DNA from: Terriglobia bacterium
GTDB taxonomy: Bacteria > Acidobacteriota > Terriglobia > Terriglobales > Acidobacteriaceae
Direction of reading: 5' to 3'
DNA length: 64,000 nucleotides
Assembly (NCBI GenBank): GCA_020073565.1
Contig: JAIQEY010000012.1
Span: 1 to 64,000 of the forward strand
The position numbers were made by a program, and so were the translations under genes. Each line of letters starts with the position of its first letter. Position 1 is the first letter of the stretch. Below are positions 44,576-53,149 of this stretch, in pieces. The notes beneath the pieces were generated by a model, which worked only from the letters and a program-made list of their open reading frames with translations, was not told the DNA's origin and did not search any database.

Positions 44576-45675
44576 TGACCCGCTCCTCCCGCCTTGGTCC
44601 TCAGCCCGTGATATTGAAATACCTGCACCCGCCGGTTATAAGAATCCACCACGTACACGCGATCCTGATTGTCGATGAAGAGCCCGGCGGGCATCTGGAA
44701 TTCGCCCAGCCGCGTTCCACGGTGGCCGAAACTGTAGAGCAACTGTCCCTGGCGATCGAAGACCTGCACCACTCCCCAGAGCCCTTCGACCAGATAGATG
44801 TGGTCCTCCGAATCAATTGCGATACCCTTGGGGCGGAACACCTGGCCGCTGGAGTCACCCGGATTGCCAAGTGCGCCCAGGAAACGATCGGCAGCGTCAA
44901 ACATCTGGACGCGGAAGTTCATCGCATCCACCACCGCGAGAACGCCGTTCTTCACCCGCAGTTCGGTGGGGAAGTTGAATTCTCCGTCTCCGCTTCCGTG
45001 CTTCCCAATAGTTCGCAGCACCCGGCCCTGGGGATCCAGGACATAAACGCGGTCGCGTAGAGTGTCCGTCACATAAATGCGTTGCGTCCCGGAATCGATC
45101 GCAATGCCTGTAGGACGTTTGAAATAGCCTTCGCCGCCCTTCAGACTGCCCAGTGCGCCCTGGTACTTGCCGCTGGGTTCGAAGACAAATACTTTGCCGG
45201 ACTTGGAGTCCGTGACGTAGATGTTGTCCTGGGCATCTACGGCCACGCACTGTGGCTCGAGCATCGGGTCTTTGCCTGTTTCTTTTCGCTCGAGGAACTT
45301 GTACTTGTGTTGCTGGGCGTCGAAGATGTGGACTCCGCCCCGGCCTGGATCGCTGACGATCAAACGGCCCCGCGAGTCGACCGCGATACCGTAGGGGCGG
45401 ACCAACTGTTTGTAATCGGGCTCGCCTGCGATAACGTTGACCATCTTGCCCCAGAAGCCGGGTTTGGCGCGCGTATCGCGCTCCGAACTGAAGGTGCGCT
45501 CGAAGCTCAACTTGCGCCCGCCTTCGAGCAGAAGCTCGGGTGGAGATGGTTCGGCGCCGGCTCGCTGCCGCTTGCCCGCAGAGGCGGGCGCGATCATCAG
45601 AAGAATCAAACAACCGATCCCGGCTGCGCTACGCAGTTTTGAGGTGTGGGCGCGGCTCAAAATACATTGAACCAT
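44572..45675 (-). CDS. NHL-repeat six-bladed beta propeller
   Basis: A 367-residue exported protein with a signal (GIGCLILLMIAPASAG). Six NHL blades are seen, each with a phrase like GIAVDSRGRLIVSD and RDRVYVLD. The family gives a protein or ligand scaffold, not an enzyme here. It overlaps the outer-membrane barrel gene by 19 bases and the 12-haem cytochrome by four bases, so it is translationally coupled to both. In Geobacter, NHL proteins lie next to outer-surface cytochromes (from memory), and the same layout is seen twice in this cluster. Confidence 0.85.
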   Translation of the reverse strand: MVQCILSRAHTSKLRSAAGIGCLILLMIAPASAGKRQRAGAEPSPPELLLEGGRKLSFERTFSSERDTRAKPGFWGKMVNVIAGEPDYKQLVRPYGIAVDSRGRLIVSDPGRGGVHIFDAQQHKYKFLERKETGKDPMLEPQCVAVDAQDNIYVTDSKSGKVFVFEPSGKYQGALGSLKGGEGYFKRPTGIAIDSGTQRIYVTDTLRDRVYVLDPQGRVLRTIGKHGSGDGEFNFPTELRVKNGVLAVVDAMNFRVQMFDAADRFLGALGNPGDSSGQVFRPKGIAIDSEDHIYLVEGLWGVVQVFDRQGQLLYSFGHRGTRLGEFQMPAGLFIDNQDRVYVVDSYNRRVQVFQYHGLRTKAGGAGQ

Positions 45676-47501
45676 CTGGATATACCGAAGAAGTACGAAT
45701 TCGCCGTCGTGGGCGGAACGCCGGAGGCACTGATTCCCTGATGGATTCTGGTGAAACCCGCTCTCAGCACCACCTTGCGAAGATTGTAATCTAGACGGGA
45801 ATAGTAGCGCTCGGTTTCGTTGAACGAGGACCTCACACTGGAAATCGTGTCGCTGGTCGCATTCGTGTAGTTGATAGTCAGCGCCATCCTGCGCAATGGG
45901 GATGCACCCACACCGATACTGTAACTGCGGCCGTTGAACAGAACCAGTTCATCGCCCGTCACGCCCGGCAGGGGCGCCGGATTCAGGAAGCCGCTCGGGG
46001 TCAAGATGGTTTGGCCGTTTGACTTCGAATAATTGCCGGTTAGTGTGTACCTTTGCCACCCGAGGGTGCTGGAAACAAAGTTGGAATGGCTGGTCGAACT
46101 CTGGTCCTGCAACAAGCCGCTCTGCGCGGCGCGGTAGGAGCTGCTAAAGAAGGTGTTCGGACTAATCCGACGACGGATGCTGGTTCCGTAGTTGATGGAA
46201 TTCGTCGTGTAGGTCAAAACCAGAGTCTGCACATTCTGGGCGTAGGAGAAATCTGCCGAAGTTTCCCACCGGCCAAACTTGCGCTGCATGCCGACATTTC
46301 CAACAAAGCTCAGGCCAGTATTGCCGATTTCCTGGGCGTTGTCGACCATGCCAAAGCTGAAGTACAGAAGCCCGAACAACGGTCTGGAGTAGTTGTAGGA
46401 GACGGTGCCGCCGTACTGGGTGAGATCGAGGTTTCGGCCATTGAAATACTGCGATTGGTGGCTGACCCTTCCCCGTAACATGAAACCGCGCCCCAGGCTG
46501 TAGTTCGCAAAGGCACTGGTGCCGAAGGAATGTGACTCCCCTCCCCCGAGGATTACCACGGGTGTCCCTCCGCCATTCACCAGGCTCTGTTGCAGCGCGC
46601 CGGCCAGATTGTCAGTGTATCTGACTTCACCAAAGAGGTTCAGCCGGCTCGTCGGATTGATGCTGACCGTCGCATCGGAGGTATTGGTCGTTCCGTTGCT
46701 GCTGGCGAAACCGCTTCCATTGTCGAAGGTCGCGCGGTTGAAGGACGCCGAAAAGTTGCCCGAAAGAGGCAACCGGTGGGACGCGAGGATTCCATAAGTA
46801 TCAGAGGATGAAGAGGATTCCGTGGCTGAGTTATCGATGGCGATGAATGCGGGAGTATTCAAATCGAGACTCTGGTGGGTGAAAAAGCCAGCCAAATCGA
46901 AACCGACAACTCGGTAGGTGGAGTTTAGATTGAAGAGGCGAGTCGTCGAACGGATATCGCCCTCCGCGCCCAACACGGAAGAAGAGTTGCCAGATGATGT
47001 GTACGACGCCGACAGGGTGGGCAGGTCGGGAACCAGGGCGCTCCAGCCAATCGTGTAGGACTGGCCCGACCCTTGGGTGGTCAGTCCGGAGACGCCGGGA
47101 ATCCCGAACTCACCGCTGCTGTTGAAATTCTTGGAGTACGAGGCGAAGCCTGGAAAATGGCTTCCGCTGAAGATGTTCACGCTCGAGATCACGCCACTCT
47201 CGTCGAAGATGGATTGCGAGTCAGCGTTGTTCTGGTTGCGGTTGTAGAAGGGCTGAACGTTAAAGGACAGAAAACCGGGGTTGTAATACGAACCCGTCAG
47301 CGTCCCGTTGCCGTTTAGGTTGAGGCTGTGGCTGGACTGCCCGACGGTGCCGAAGCTGCCCCCATAGCCGAACCCGAGAGTTCCGTTCAGGTTCATCTTG
47401 AGGTCGTCTCCAACTTCGATTTGCGCGACCCCGGGCCGAACCCACGCCAGCAGCGCCAGCAGCAACCACCCGATTTTCAGAACCTTCGTCTGCCCATGCA
47501 T
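45657..47501 (-). CDS. Large outer-membrane beta-barrel, porin-like
   Basis: A 614-residue protein with a signal (IGWLLLALLAWVRPGVAQ). About 20-26 amphipathic strands follow, for example HSLNLNGNGTLTGSYY, GRGFMLRGRVSHQSQYF, GGTVSYNYSRPLFGLLYFSF and RYYSRLDYNLRKVVLRAGF. It ends in Phe (WFNVF), the BAM recognition signal. Size and strand number are close to MtrB/PioB and Geobacter Pcc porins, which hold a multihaem cytochrome inside the outer membrane. No sequence-level motif proves this, and there is no N-terminal CxxC as in MtrB. Its place between PPIase, NHL and cytochrome genes supports a conduit role. Confidence 0.75.
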   Translation of the reverse strand: MHGQTKVLKIGWLLLALLAWVRPGVAQIEVGDDLKMNLNGTLGFGYGGSFGTVGQSSHSLNLNGNGTLTGSYYNPGFLSFNVQPFYNRNQNNADSQSIFDESGVISSVNIFSGSHFPGFASYSKNFNSSGEFGIPGVSGLTTQGSGQSYTIGWSALVPDLPTLSASYTSSGNSSSVLGAEGDIRSTTRLFNLNSTYRVVGFDLAGFFTHQSLDLNTPAFIAIDNSATESSSSSDTYGILASHRLPLSGNFSASFNRATFDNGSGFASSNGTTNTSDATVSINPTSRLNLFGEVRYTDNLAGALQQSLVNGGGTPVVILGGGESHSFGTSAFANYSLGRGFMLRGRVSHQSQYFNGRNLDLTQYGGTVSYNYSRPLFGLLYFSFGMVDNAQEIGNTGLSFVGNVGMQRKFGRWETSADFSYAQNVQTLVLTYTTNSINYGTSIRRRISPNTFFSSSYRAAQSGLLQDQSSTSHSNFVSSTLGWQRYTLTGNYSKSNGQTILTPSGFLNPAPLPGVTGDELVLFNGRSYSIGVGASPLRRMALTINYTNATSDTISSVRSSFNETERYYSRLDYNLRKVVLRAGFTRIHQGISASGVPPTTANSYFFGISRWFNVF

Positions 47502-47515
47502 CGTACACGTCCTAC

Positions 47516-48550
47516 TTACAGCGTCTCAATCTTGGCGTCCTTGCGCAGCTTCTGCCCGAGACTGGACCGCAGCCGTTCGATTTTCTCTTTCTGCAAGTCC
47601 GATTGCACCTGACTCTTCACCTCGGCGAACGGAACTATCCCGGCCGATGTGTGGGCTTCGAGGCGGACCAGCGTGTAAGCCTGTCCCATCTGGATCAATT
47701 CGCTGACCTGCCCAGGCTTTATCCCCAACGCAGCCTTCACGATCTCCGGGGGCAGTTGGTCGCGCCCGCAGGGCTTGTGGTCGCCCATGTTGACGTGGAA
47801 GTCGTCATCGGAAAGCTTTTCCGCAAGCAGTCCGAATTCCGTGTAGGTCTTCGCCGTCCTGGCCTGCTGGGCTGCCTCTTCCGCGCGGCGGCGCGCTTCT
47901 TGCAGGATGTCTGCGCTGGCATTCGCCGGCGGCAGGATGGAGATGCTCTGGATGTGGAACTGTTCTTCCCGTTCGAACTTGGCAGGATTCTGGTCGTAGA
48001 AAGCTTTGGCCTGAGCCAGCGTCACCCTGGACTTGTCTACGACTTCCGCGGTCAACAGGGCCTCAATCAGGACGGAGCGACGAATCTTCTCGCGCAGTAC
48101 CTGGTGCGAACCGTTCAGTTCCACTTTGATGAACTGCTCATACGTTTCCTGGTTGGGAAACTGCTCGCGGAATTGTCGTTCCGCGCGCGCCATGCGTTCC
48201 GGTGGAACGGTCATCGCGCGGCGCTTCGCTTCCTGATAAACCAATTCCTCGAAGATAATCATCTGGAGAGCGCCCTTGCGGATCTGCGGCTCCAGTCCCT
48301 GGGGGAAACCGTTGTGCTGTTTTGCATAAGGAAAAATGGCGAACATTTCACGCAATAAATCTCGGTCAGTCAGAGCAGCGCCATTGACCCGAGCCACGAT
48401 TTTGCCGGTCACTTGCAGCGTGGTCATCTTCGCGGGAGGCATCGCGTTGGTCGCGGGCATCCCCTCGATCGGGGCGTGGGAGGCCACTTGAGCATTCGCA
48501 ACCATGGCTCCCAGCAAGACCATCGTCGCGGCGCAGAATCGAAATTTCAT
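47516..48550 (-). CDS. Exported SurA/PpiC-type peptidyl-prolyl isomerase
   Basis: A 344-residue periplasmic folding factor starting at the ATG 48550 (GGAAG nearby), with signal (RFCAATMVLLGAMVANAQ). An N-terminal SurA-like helical domain (VTGKIVARVNGAALTDRDLL, then LREMFAIFPYAKQ) precedes the parvulin domain (FHIQSISILPPANASADILQ; PPEIVKAALGIKPGQVSELI; AYTLVRLEAH). It would chaperone outer-membrane barrel or cytochrome folding. The gene is 14 bases upstream of the barrel gene and in the same operon, which suggests it serves that barrel. Confidence 0.85.
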   Translation of the reverse strand: MKFRFCAATMVLLGAMVANAQVASHAPIEGMPATNAMPPAKMTTLQVTGKIVARVNGAALTDRDLLREMFAIFPYAKQHNGFPQGLEPQIRKGALQMIIFEELVYQEAKRRAMTVPPERMARAERQFREQFPNQETYEQFIKVELNGSHQVLREKIRRSVLIEALLTAEVVDKSRVTLAQAKAFYDQNPAKFEREEQFHIQSISILPPANASADILQEARRRAEEAAQQARTAKTYTEFGLLAEKLSDDDFHVNMGDHKPCGRDQLPPEIVKAALGIKPGQVSELIQMGQAYTLVRLEAHTSAGIVPFAEVKSQVQSDLQKEKIERLRSSLGQKLRKDAKIETL

Positions 48551-48618
48551 AACTTCCTCACGAACCCTGTTGCGAAAGCGAGGGGGAGGAGATTCCCTCC
48601 CCCATATGAAAGAGCCCA

Positions 48619-49650
48619 TTAGAACTTCGTGGTGATGCTCATAATTCCGCTGCCTTCGTTCGCTCCGCCGGCGCCCGTGAAGTGGCACTGACGGCAGAAC
48701 TGAGTCGCGGAGGAAGACTGACTGGGGCTTGGCGTTGCACCCGGATTGTAGGGAGCAGCTAGGAAGAAATAGCTTGGGTAAGTACCCTTGACTCCACCCG
48801 CGGTGCCGCTGAACGTGTACATGGTGTGCGGAGTGTGGCACGTGGTGCAAACCAAGTACGCATCAGCAGGGTTGGTGGTGGGCAACACCAGCGGGTTCGC
48901 ACGGCCGCCCGCAGGATTGGCGGTATTCGCCATCGTTACGTTGAACGAACCGTAGTGACTAATGAATGCCGCGTAGTTTGAGTCCGCAGGGTTGGGCAAG
49001 ATGCAGTCAACCGCTACGCCGCCAGATGTACAACCACCCACCGAATAGATGACTCTGGCAACCGGGGGCGTTGCAGTTGCATTGACGAGACCCAGCGCGC
49101 CCAGATTGGCTAGCGGACCAATTGGATGGTCGTTCTGGTAGTTGCCATTGGCCGTGCCATCCGCACCGAGCAGAGTCGGAATCGGATTCGGGCCGTAGCC
49201 AGCCGGGAGCAGGCCCATTTGCTTCTCCCAGGACTGGTTGGTCATCATGGCGCCTTTGGCGATGTTGCCATCATGGCAGCTCAGGCACATCATGACGCCC
49301 GTGGTTAAGCTTTCGTTGGCCACGGAACTAGCGGGCAGGGTGAGGCCGAACTTGCTGTCGTCACCGAAGCCCAGGGTTTGGTTGTAGAGCGGTCCCAGGT
49401 CCTCGCCCCACAGGGCAAAGTTGCCCGTGTCGGGATCCGTTACTGGTCCGCCGCCGGTTGCAGCGTTGCCACCATTGCCCCGAGCGCCGCTGTGCGGAGC
49501 GTGACAACCGACGCAACCGCGGCCCCCGTTCTGGTGAGCGCCTAGTTTGTCTACGCCCGTGATACCCGTTGCCCCGCCCGTGTAAGTCTGGGCCATTGCG
49601 AGGCTGGCGAATACCAGGATGCAGAGTGCGATGAAGAGAGTCTTTTTCAC
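48619..49650 (-). CDS. Tetrahaem cytochrome c
   Basis: A 343-residue exported protein with signal (LFIALCILVFASLAMAQ). Four CxxCH motifs are seen: CVGCHAPHSG, CLSCHDGN, CTTCHTPH and CRQCHFTG, with distal His in the following PH. Haem density is low for its length; long Gly/Asn-rich stretches separate the sites. The opening CVGCHAPHSG is close to CLYCHAPHSG of the 12-haem protein, so the two share a module. The GTG start overlaps the stop of the upstream NHL gene by four bases. Confidence 0.85.
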   Translation of the reverse strand: MKKTLFIALCILVFASLAMAQTYTGGATGITGVDKLGAHQNGGRGCVGCHAPHSGARGNGGNAATGGGPVTDPDTGNFALWGEDLGPLYNQTLGFGDDSKFGLTLPASSVANESLTTGVMMCLSCHDGNIAKGAMMTNQSWEKQMGLLPAGYGPNPIPTLLGADGTANGNYQNDHPIGPLANLGALGLVNATATPPVARVIYSVGGCTSGGVAVDCILPNPADSNYAAFISHYGSFNVTMANTANPAGGRANPLVLPTTNPADAYLVCTTCHTPHTMYTFSGTAGGVKGTYPSYFFLAAPYNPGATPSPSQSSSATQFCRQCHFTGAGGANEGSGIMSITTKF

Positions 49651-51026
49651 TTTAGTATTCCTCCTGATGTATTACTGCTCACTGCTCGGGGGTCTGTTTC
49701 TCCCCTTCGTTTCGGCTGTAAAAGCTCAGCCAAACTGGTTGCGACCTCGTATTCCGCCGAGGTCCTGGCAGCCGCTTCCTTACCGGAAACGGCCGGCGAA
49801 AGTTGCTGTGAACTCGAAGGCGCGGATTTGCCCGCGCCTTTCTTCTGCTCTTCGCCTTTCCTGCGATCTCGTTCGGCCAGGGCTTCTTCGTCCGTCACGT
49901 AACGGAACATCTGCACTCGGCCGGCATACTGTTCTGAGGTGAAGATTCGGTTGTTCTTATCGATCGTCAGACCGGCGAGAGCATTGAACTGGCCGGGAAG
50001 GCTTCCATGCCCGCCCATCCAGATGAGCAACTCTCCCTCGGGAGTAAACACCTGCACCCGGTCCTGCACGCCGTCGGCGACCCAGACGTGGCCATCTTTG
50101 TCGACCGCGATTCCTTTCGGCCGGGCGAAGTAGCCTGGGCCATCACCCGCTTTTCCGAAGGTCCGAATGAAATTGCCGTCGGCATCGAAGCTCTCGACCC
50201 GATCGTTGAACGTGTCCGAGACATACAGATTTCCGTCTTTGTCGACCGCCACATTGGTCGGCTTGGCAAAGTCCCCGGGCGTGGTCAGCGCATGGGCCTT
50301 GCCCGCGGTGCCAAGCTTGCGCAAGAGCTTGTGGGGAGGATCAGCGTCATAGACCAGCACCTGGTCAAGCTCTGGGTCGGCCACGTAGAGAAAGCGGTTT
50401 TCGTTGTCAATAGCTAAGCCCGCTGGACTAGCCATGCCTTCGCTGATGCTGCTTTCGACGCGATGCTGTGGATCAAAAACCAGTACGTGCCTCATTTCGC
50501 TATCGGAAACGAACAGGCGATCGCTGTCGTCGATAACCAAGCCCGTAATCAAGGCGAAGCGGGCATGCATGCCATTCTTAATGAGCTCGAGATCCTTGGT
50601 TTCGGTATTGAAGATGAAGACGGCATGGACCTTGGTGTCAGCCACATAAAGGCGATTCTTGGAATCCACTCCCAGGCCGTAGGGCGTCACCAACTGGAAC
50701 AAGCGCCGGTCGCTCTGGGCGGTTTCGCCAACCGCCACGCCCGCCAGCCGGTCCATCCATTTGGCCTTCTTCTCTTGCGCATCAGGGGGCTTTTGCGCAC
50801 AGAAGTAATTCAGGTAACGGATCCGCGTGATGGCCGGCGGATTGGGCCAGACAATCCTGGAAAGAAATAATGGATCCGTGATGATGGGCTTTGGCTTCTC
50901 AGCGGCCGCCTGCTTCTTCTTCTTCTCACCGTAGGCGGAAGTCGTCAGAAGAACGAGGATCATGCCCAGGGCCAGGGCTACAACTCCCGCCCGGTGCTGG
51001 ATCGAATTTTTGTTAGTCCTAAACAT
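49647..51026 (-). CDS. NHL-repeat propeller with extended tail
   Basis: A 459-residue exported protein from the ATG at 51026 (GGGAGA upstream). After the signal (VVALALGMILVLLTTSAYG) and a Lys-rich stretch, residues of about 100-380 form six NHL blades (YGLGVDSKNRLYVADTKVHA; AGLAIDNENRFLYVADPELD; KGIAVDKDGHVWVADGVQDR). The last 80 residues are charged and disordered (ALAERDRRKGEEQKKGAGKS). It starts 17 bases after the 16-haem cytochrome gene and overlaps the tetrahaem gene, so it is part of the same transcript. Confidence 0.85.
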   Translation of the reverse strand: MFRTNKNSIQHRAGVVALALGMILVLLTTSAYGEKKKKQAAAEKPKPIITDPLFLSRIVWPNPPAITRIRYLNYFCAQKPPDAQEKKAKWMDRLAGVAVGETAQSDRRLFQLVTPYGLGVDSKNRLYVADTKVHAVFIFNTETKDLELIKNGMHARFALITGLVIDDSDRLFVSDSEMRHVLVFDPQHRVESSISEGMASPAGLAIDNENRFLYVADPELDQVLVYDADPPHKLLRKLGTAGKAHALTTPGDFAKPTNVAVDKDGNLYVSDTFNDRVESFDADGNFIRTFGKAGDGPGYFARPKGIAVDKDGHVWVADGVQDRVQVFTPEGELLIWMGGHGSLPGQFNALAGLTIDKNNRIFTSEQYAGRVQMFRYVTDEEALAERDRRKGEEQKKGAGKSAPSSSQQLSPAVSGKEAAARTSAEYEVATSLAELLQPKRRGETDPRAVSSNTSGGILK

Positions 51027-51043
51027 CTCTATCTCCCGTGGTT

Positions 51044-52600
51044 CTACCGGGTGAAGCTTTTGTGGCATGTGTCGCAAAATGCCGTGTTATTCGCCTGGTC
51101 TTTCACGAGCAGATCCGGCTTTGCGGAAGCGTGGGGCTGATGGCAAGTGGAGCAATTAATGGCTACCCGAACCTTGGTGTTGTCGGTCGGATCCATCTGA
51201 TCGACCACCGGGTGACGATCCACCGGGTGACCTAGTCCGTATTTGATCGGTAAACGCGGAACCTTCGCGAAGTAATTTTCCGGCAGCTTTACCTGTCCGC
51301 CGAAAATCGTGACCAGGTGTTCCGCCGCTATCAGAGTCGGCTTGGCGTCGGGGCCGTGGCATTCAAGGCAGAGTGCGTTCCGATTGCTGGCGCGGAGGAG
51401 ATGGTCGTTATCTCCACCATGCGCCTCGTGGCAGACCGCGCAGCCCTGTCCGAACGCGGGCTGGTGGTGGACCGCCTTCTTCTCTTGTTCGGCCTGTTCG
51501 GTATGGCAACCCAGGCAAATGTTGACCGGGTCGGTCTTCGGCAGCCCGGGGCTCTTGCTGGCATGCGGGCTGTGGCAATCCGTGCAATCGCCGGCGGCGC
51601 CGGGGTGCTGCACTTTGGCGGTCTCGATCAACTTTGCCTTGTCGCCGTGGCAGGTGACGCAGAGCGCCTTGACATCGGACTGGGTCAGGACAACTTTTCC
51701 GTCCTTAGCAGGCGCGTGGCAGAGTTCACAGTTCTTGTCGGCGAAGGGCGGATGCACGAACTTCGCCATCAGCTTAGGCGCCGCCGACTGATGCGGATCG
51801 TGGCAGCTCAAGCAATTTGCCGTGCCGAACGGCTGATTGTGGTGCACCTTCTGCAGAGCGTCATCTTTCGGGTCGTGACAATCCACGCACAGCGCCGGGG
51901 CCGACTTGGTCAGGTGAAACTGATTTTCGGGAGTCAGATCCGCGCCCGTCTTGTGTGTGGTGTGGCAGGTATCGCAACCCAGATCGAGGGCGGCGTGGCG
52001 GCTGCCTTTGTCAGGAACGTTCGTGCCTTGCGTGTGGCAGGTGAGGCAGAGATTATCTTTCTTGTCGCCGGAGGTCGCCTTCAGCAACTGATTCTTGTTG
52101 GCCGAGGTGTGCGGATCATGGCAGGTCAGGCAATCGCGAACGGCCGGCTGGTGAACGTGCCCTTTGATCTGCGTGGCGTCCTTCTCGCCGTGGCAGGTGA
52201 GGCAGAGCCTGTACGGGGTAGCCGTGATCAGCATGACCCGGGTGGTGTCTTTGTTGACCCGGACCTGGTGGCAGCTTAGACAGCCGGTTGCGATCGCAGA
52301 GTGGACGGCCGTGCCCTTGGTCTTGTCTGCGTGACACTCGAGGCACTGGGCGCTGTCAATCTTCGGATCGAGCGGAACCGGGTGAATCTTACTGAAAGCC
52401 CGTGGCATACCGGCAGCAGCCAGGCTCAGGACCATCACGATGCGCAGGATCAGGCCGGTGAGCGAGGGGCTCCAGGAACGCCCAAGGTTCTTGCTCTGGC
52501 TCACGAACTGGGAAAGGCTGCTCACCCAACTCTCCTGCAAGGGAGGGTGCACGAAGGTCGCCGCCCGGGGGCTTGTTGTGAAGATTTTCATCACCTTCAT
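51044..52600 (-). CDS. Multihaem cytochrome c, 16 haem sites
   Basis: About 518 residues with sixteen CxxCH motifs: CLECH, CLSCH, CLTCH three times, CDTCH, CVDCH, CLSCH, CELCH, CVTCH, CTDCH, CLGCH, CAVCH, CLECH, CSTCH, CDTCH. Spacing is about 25-35 residues, denser than in the 12-haem protein. An N-terminal region of 45 residues precedes a hydrophobic helix (ILRIVMVLSLAAAGMPRAFS), so it is either a signal anchor or a long-n-region signal. Starts at 52600 or 52591 are equally possible. It is the first gene of the cluster and lies 241 bases below a CRP/FNR-like site. Confidence 0.88.
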   Translation of the reverse strand: MKVMKIFTTSPRAATFVHPPLQESWVSSLSQFVSQSKNLGRSWSPSLTGLILRIVMVLSLAAAGMPRAFSKIHPVPLDPKIDSAQCLECHADKTKGTAVHSAIATGCLSCHQVRVNKDTTRVMLITATPYRLCLTCHGEKDATQIKGHVHQPAVRDCLTCHDPHTSANKNQLLKATSGDKKDNLCLTCHTQGTNVPDKGSRHAALDLGCDTCHTTHKTGADLTPENQFHLTKSAPALCVDCHDPKDDALQKVHHNQPFGTANCLSCHDPHQSAAPKLMAKFVHPPFADKNCELCHAPAKDGKVVLTQSDVKALCVTCHGDKAKLIETAKVQHPGAAGDCTDCHSPHASKSPGLPKTDPVNICLGCHTEQAEQEKKAVHHQPAFGQGCAVCHEAHGGDNDHLLRASNRNALCLECHGPDAKPTLIAAEHLVTIFGGQVKLPENYFAKVPRLPIKYGLGHPVDRHPVVDQMDPTDNTKVRVAINCSTCHQPHASAKPDLLVKDQANNTAFCDTCHKSFTR

Positions 52601-52840
52601 AAGTGACTGGACTGGAACAGGTTGGTGGAGGCGGGCGGACCTGTTGCGAAATTCAGCAGGCGCCGTGGAGATCCTAAATGGGCCTTCTCCCGCACTCGAA
52701 CTGGTGAAATGACCCAAGTAAAGACGCGGACTAAAGTCTTGGCCACAGGTTGTCGAGATGGAAGAAAGCGGCATGCACCCCACCTGCTTCCATTCAACCC
52801 GGATTCCCAGAAGCGGCATATGGTCGAGATCACGCTCACT

Positions 52841-52855
52841 TGTGATCCTCATCAC
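52841..52855. promoter_or_regulatory. CRP/FNR-like site TGTGATCCTCATCAC
   Basis: Identical over its 15 bases to the site at 40,583. It sits 241 bases upstream of the 16-haem cytochrome start and 295 bases upstream of ResB. Confidence 0.6.
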
Positions 52856-52958
52856 TTAGGAGCGGAACCTGAAAAGCTTTGAAACATCGGCTTTTTGCGG
52901 AGCGGGTCCCCGGCTGGGGACGAGCGGCACCTCCAGGGCAGACCAATCACCGGGTTGC

Positions 52959-52972
52959 GTGACGCGTATCAC
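52959..52972. promoter_or_regulatory. CRP/FNR-like site GTGACGCGTATCAC
   Basis: An imperfect GTGAC-N4-ATCAC dyad, 178 bases before the ResB start and 104 bases from the site at 52,841. Confidence 0.4.
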
Positions 52973-53149
52973 CAGGGTCTGGTGATGGGTGAAATCTCGG
53001 AAGGCCGGAACGGAGGTGCGTGATATAGCCCAAGAACGGTCGTGGTCGGCAGTTTTGAGAATCTCATAACTAGCATGAATTGAGTTGTTTAGCGGCCTGC
53101 CCCCTTCTGGCGCAGAACGTGCATTTTGAAAAGGCTACGGGGGAGGGAT

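Larger units (their letters stand above)
52601..53149. other. Divergent promoter region of cytochrome cluster
   Basis: About 550 bases between the 16-haem cytochrome and ResB. The two CRP/FNR-like sites at 52,841 and 52,959 lie here. I found no structured c-di-GMP or cGAMP riboswitch motif, and no clear -10/-35 pair. Confidence 0.45.

Noticed and set aside
52601-53149. Possible c-di-GMP/cGAMP (GEMM) riboswitch above the cytochrome cluster
   Set aside because: In Geobacter such riboswitches precede electron-transfer genes, so I looked on both strands, but the conserved GGGACGCAAAGCC-like core is absent. A covariance-model search would settle it.
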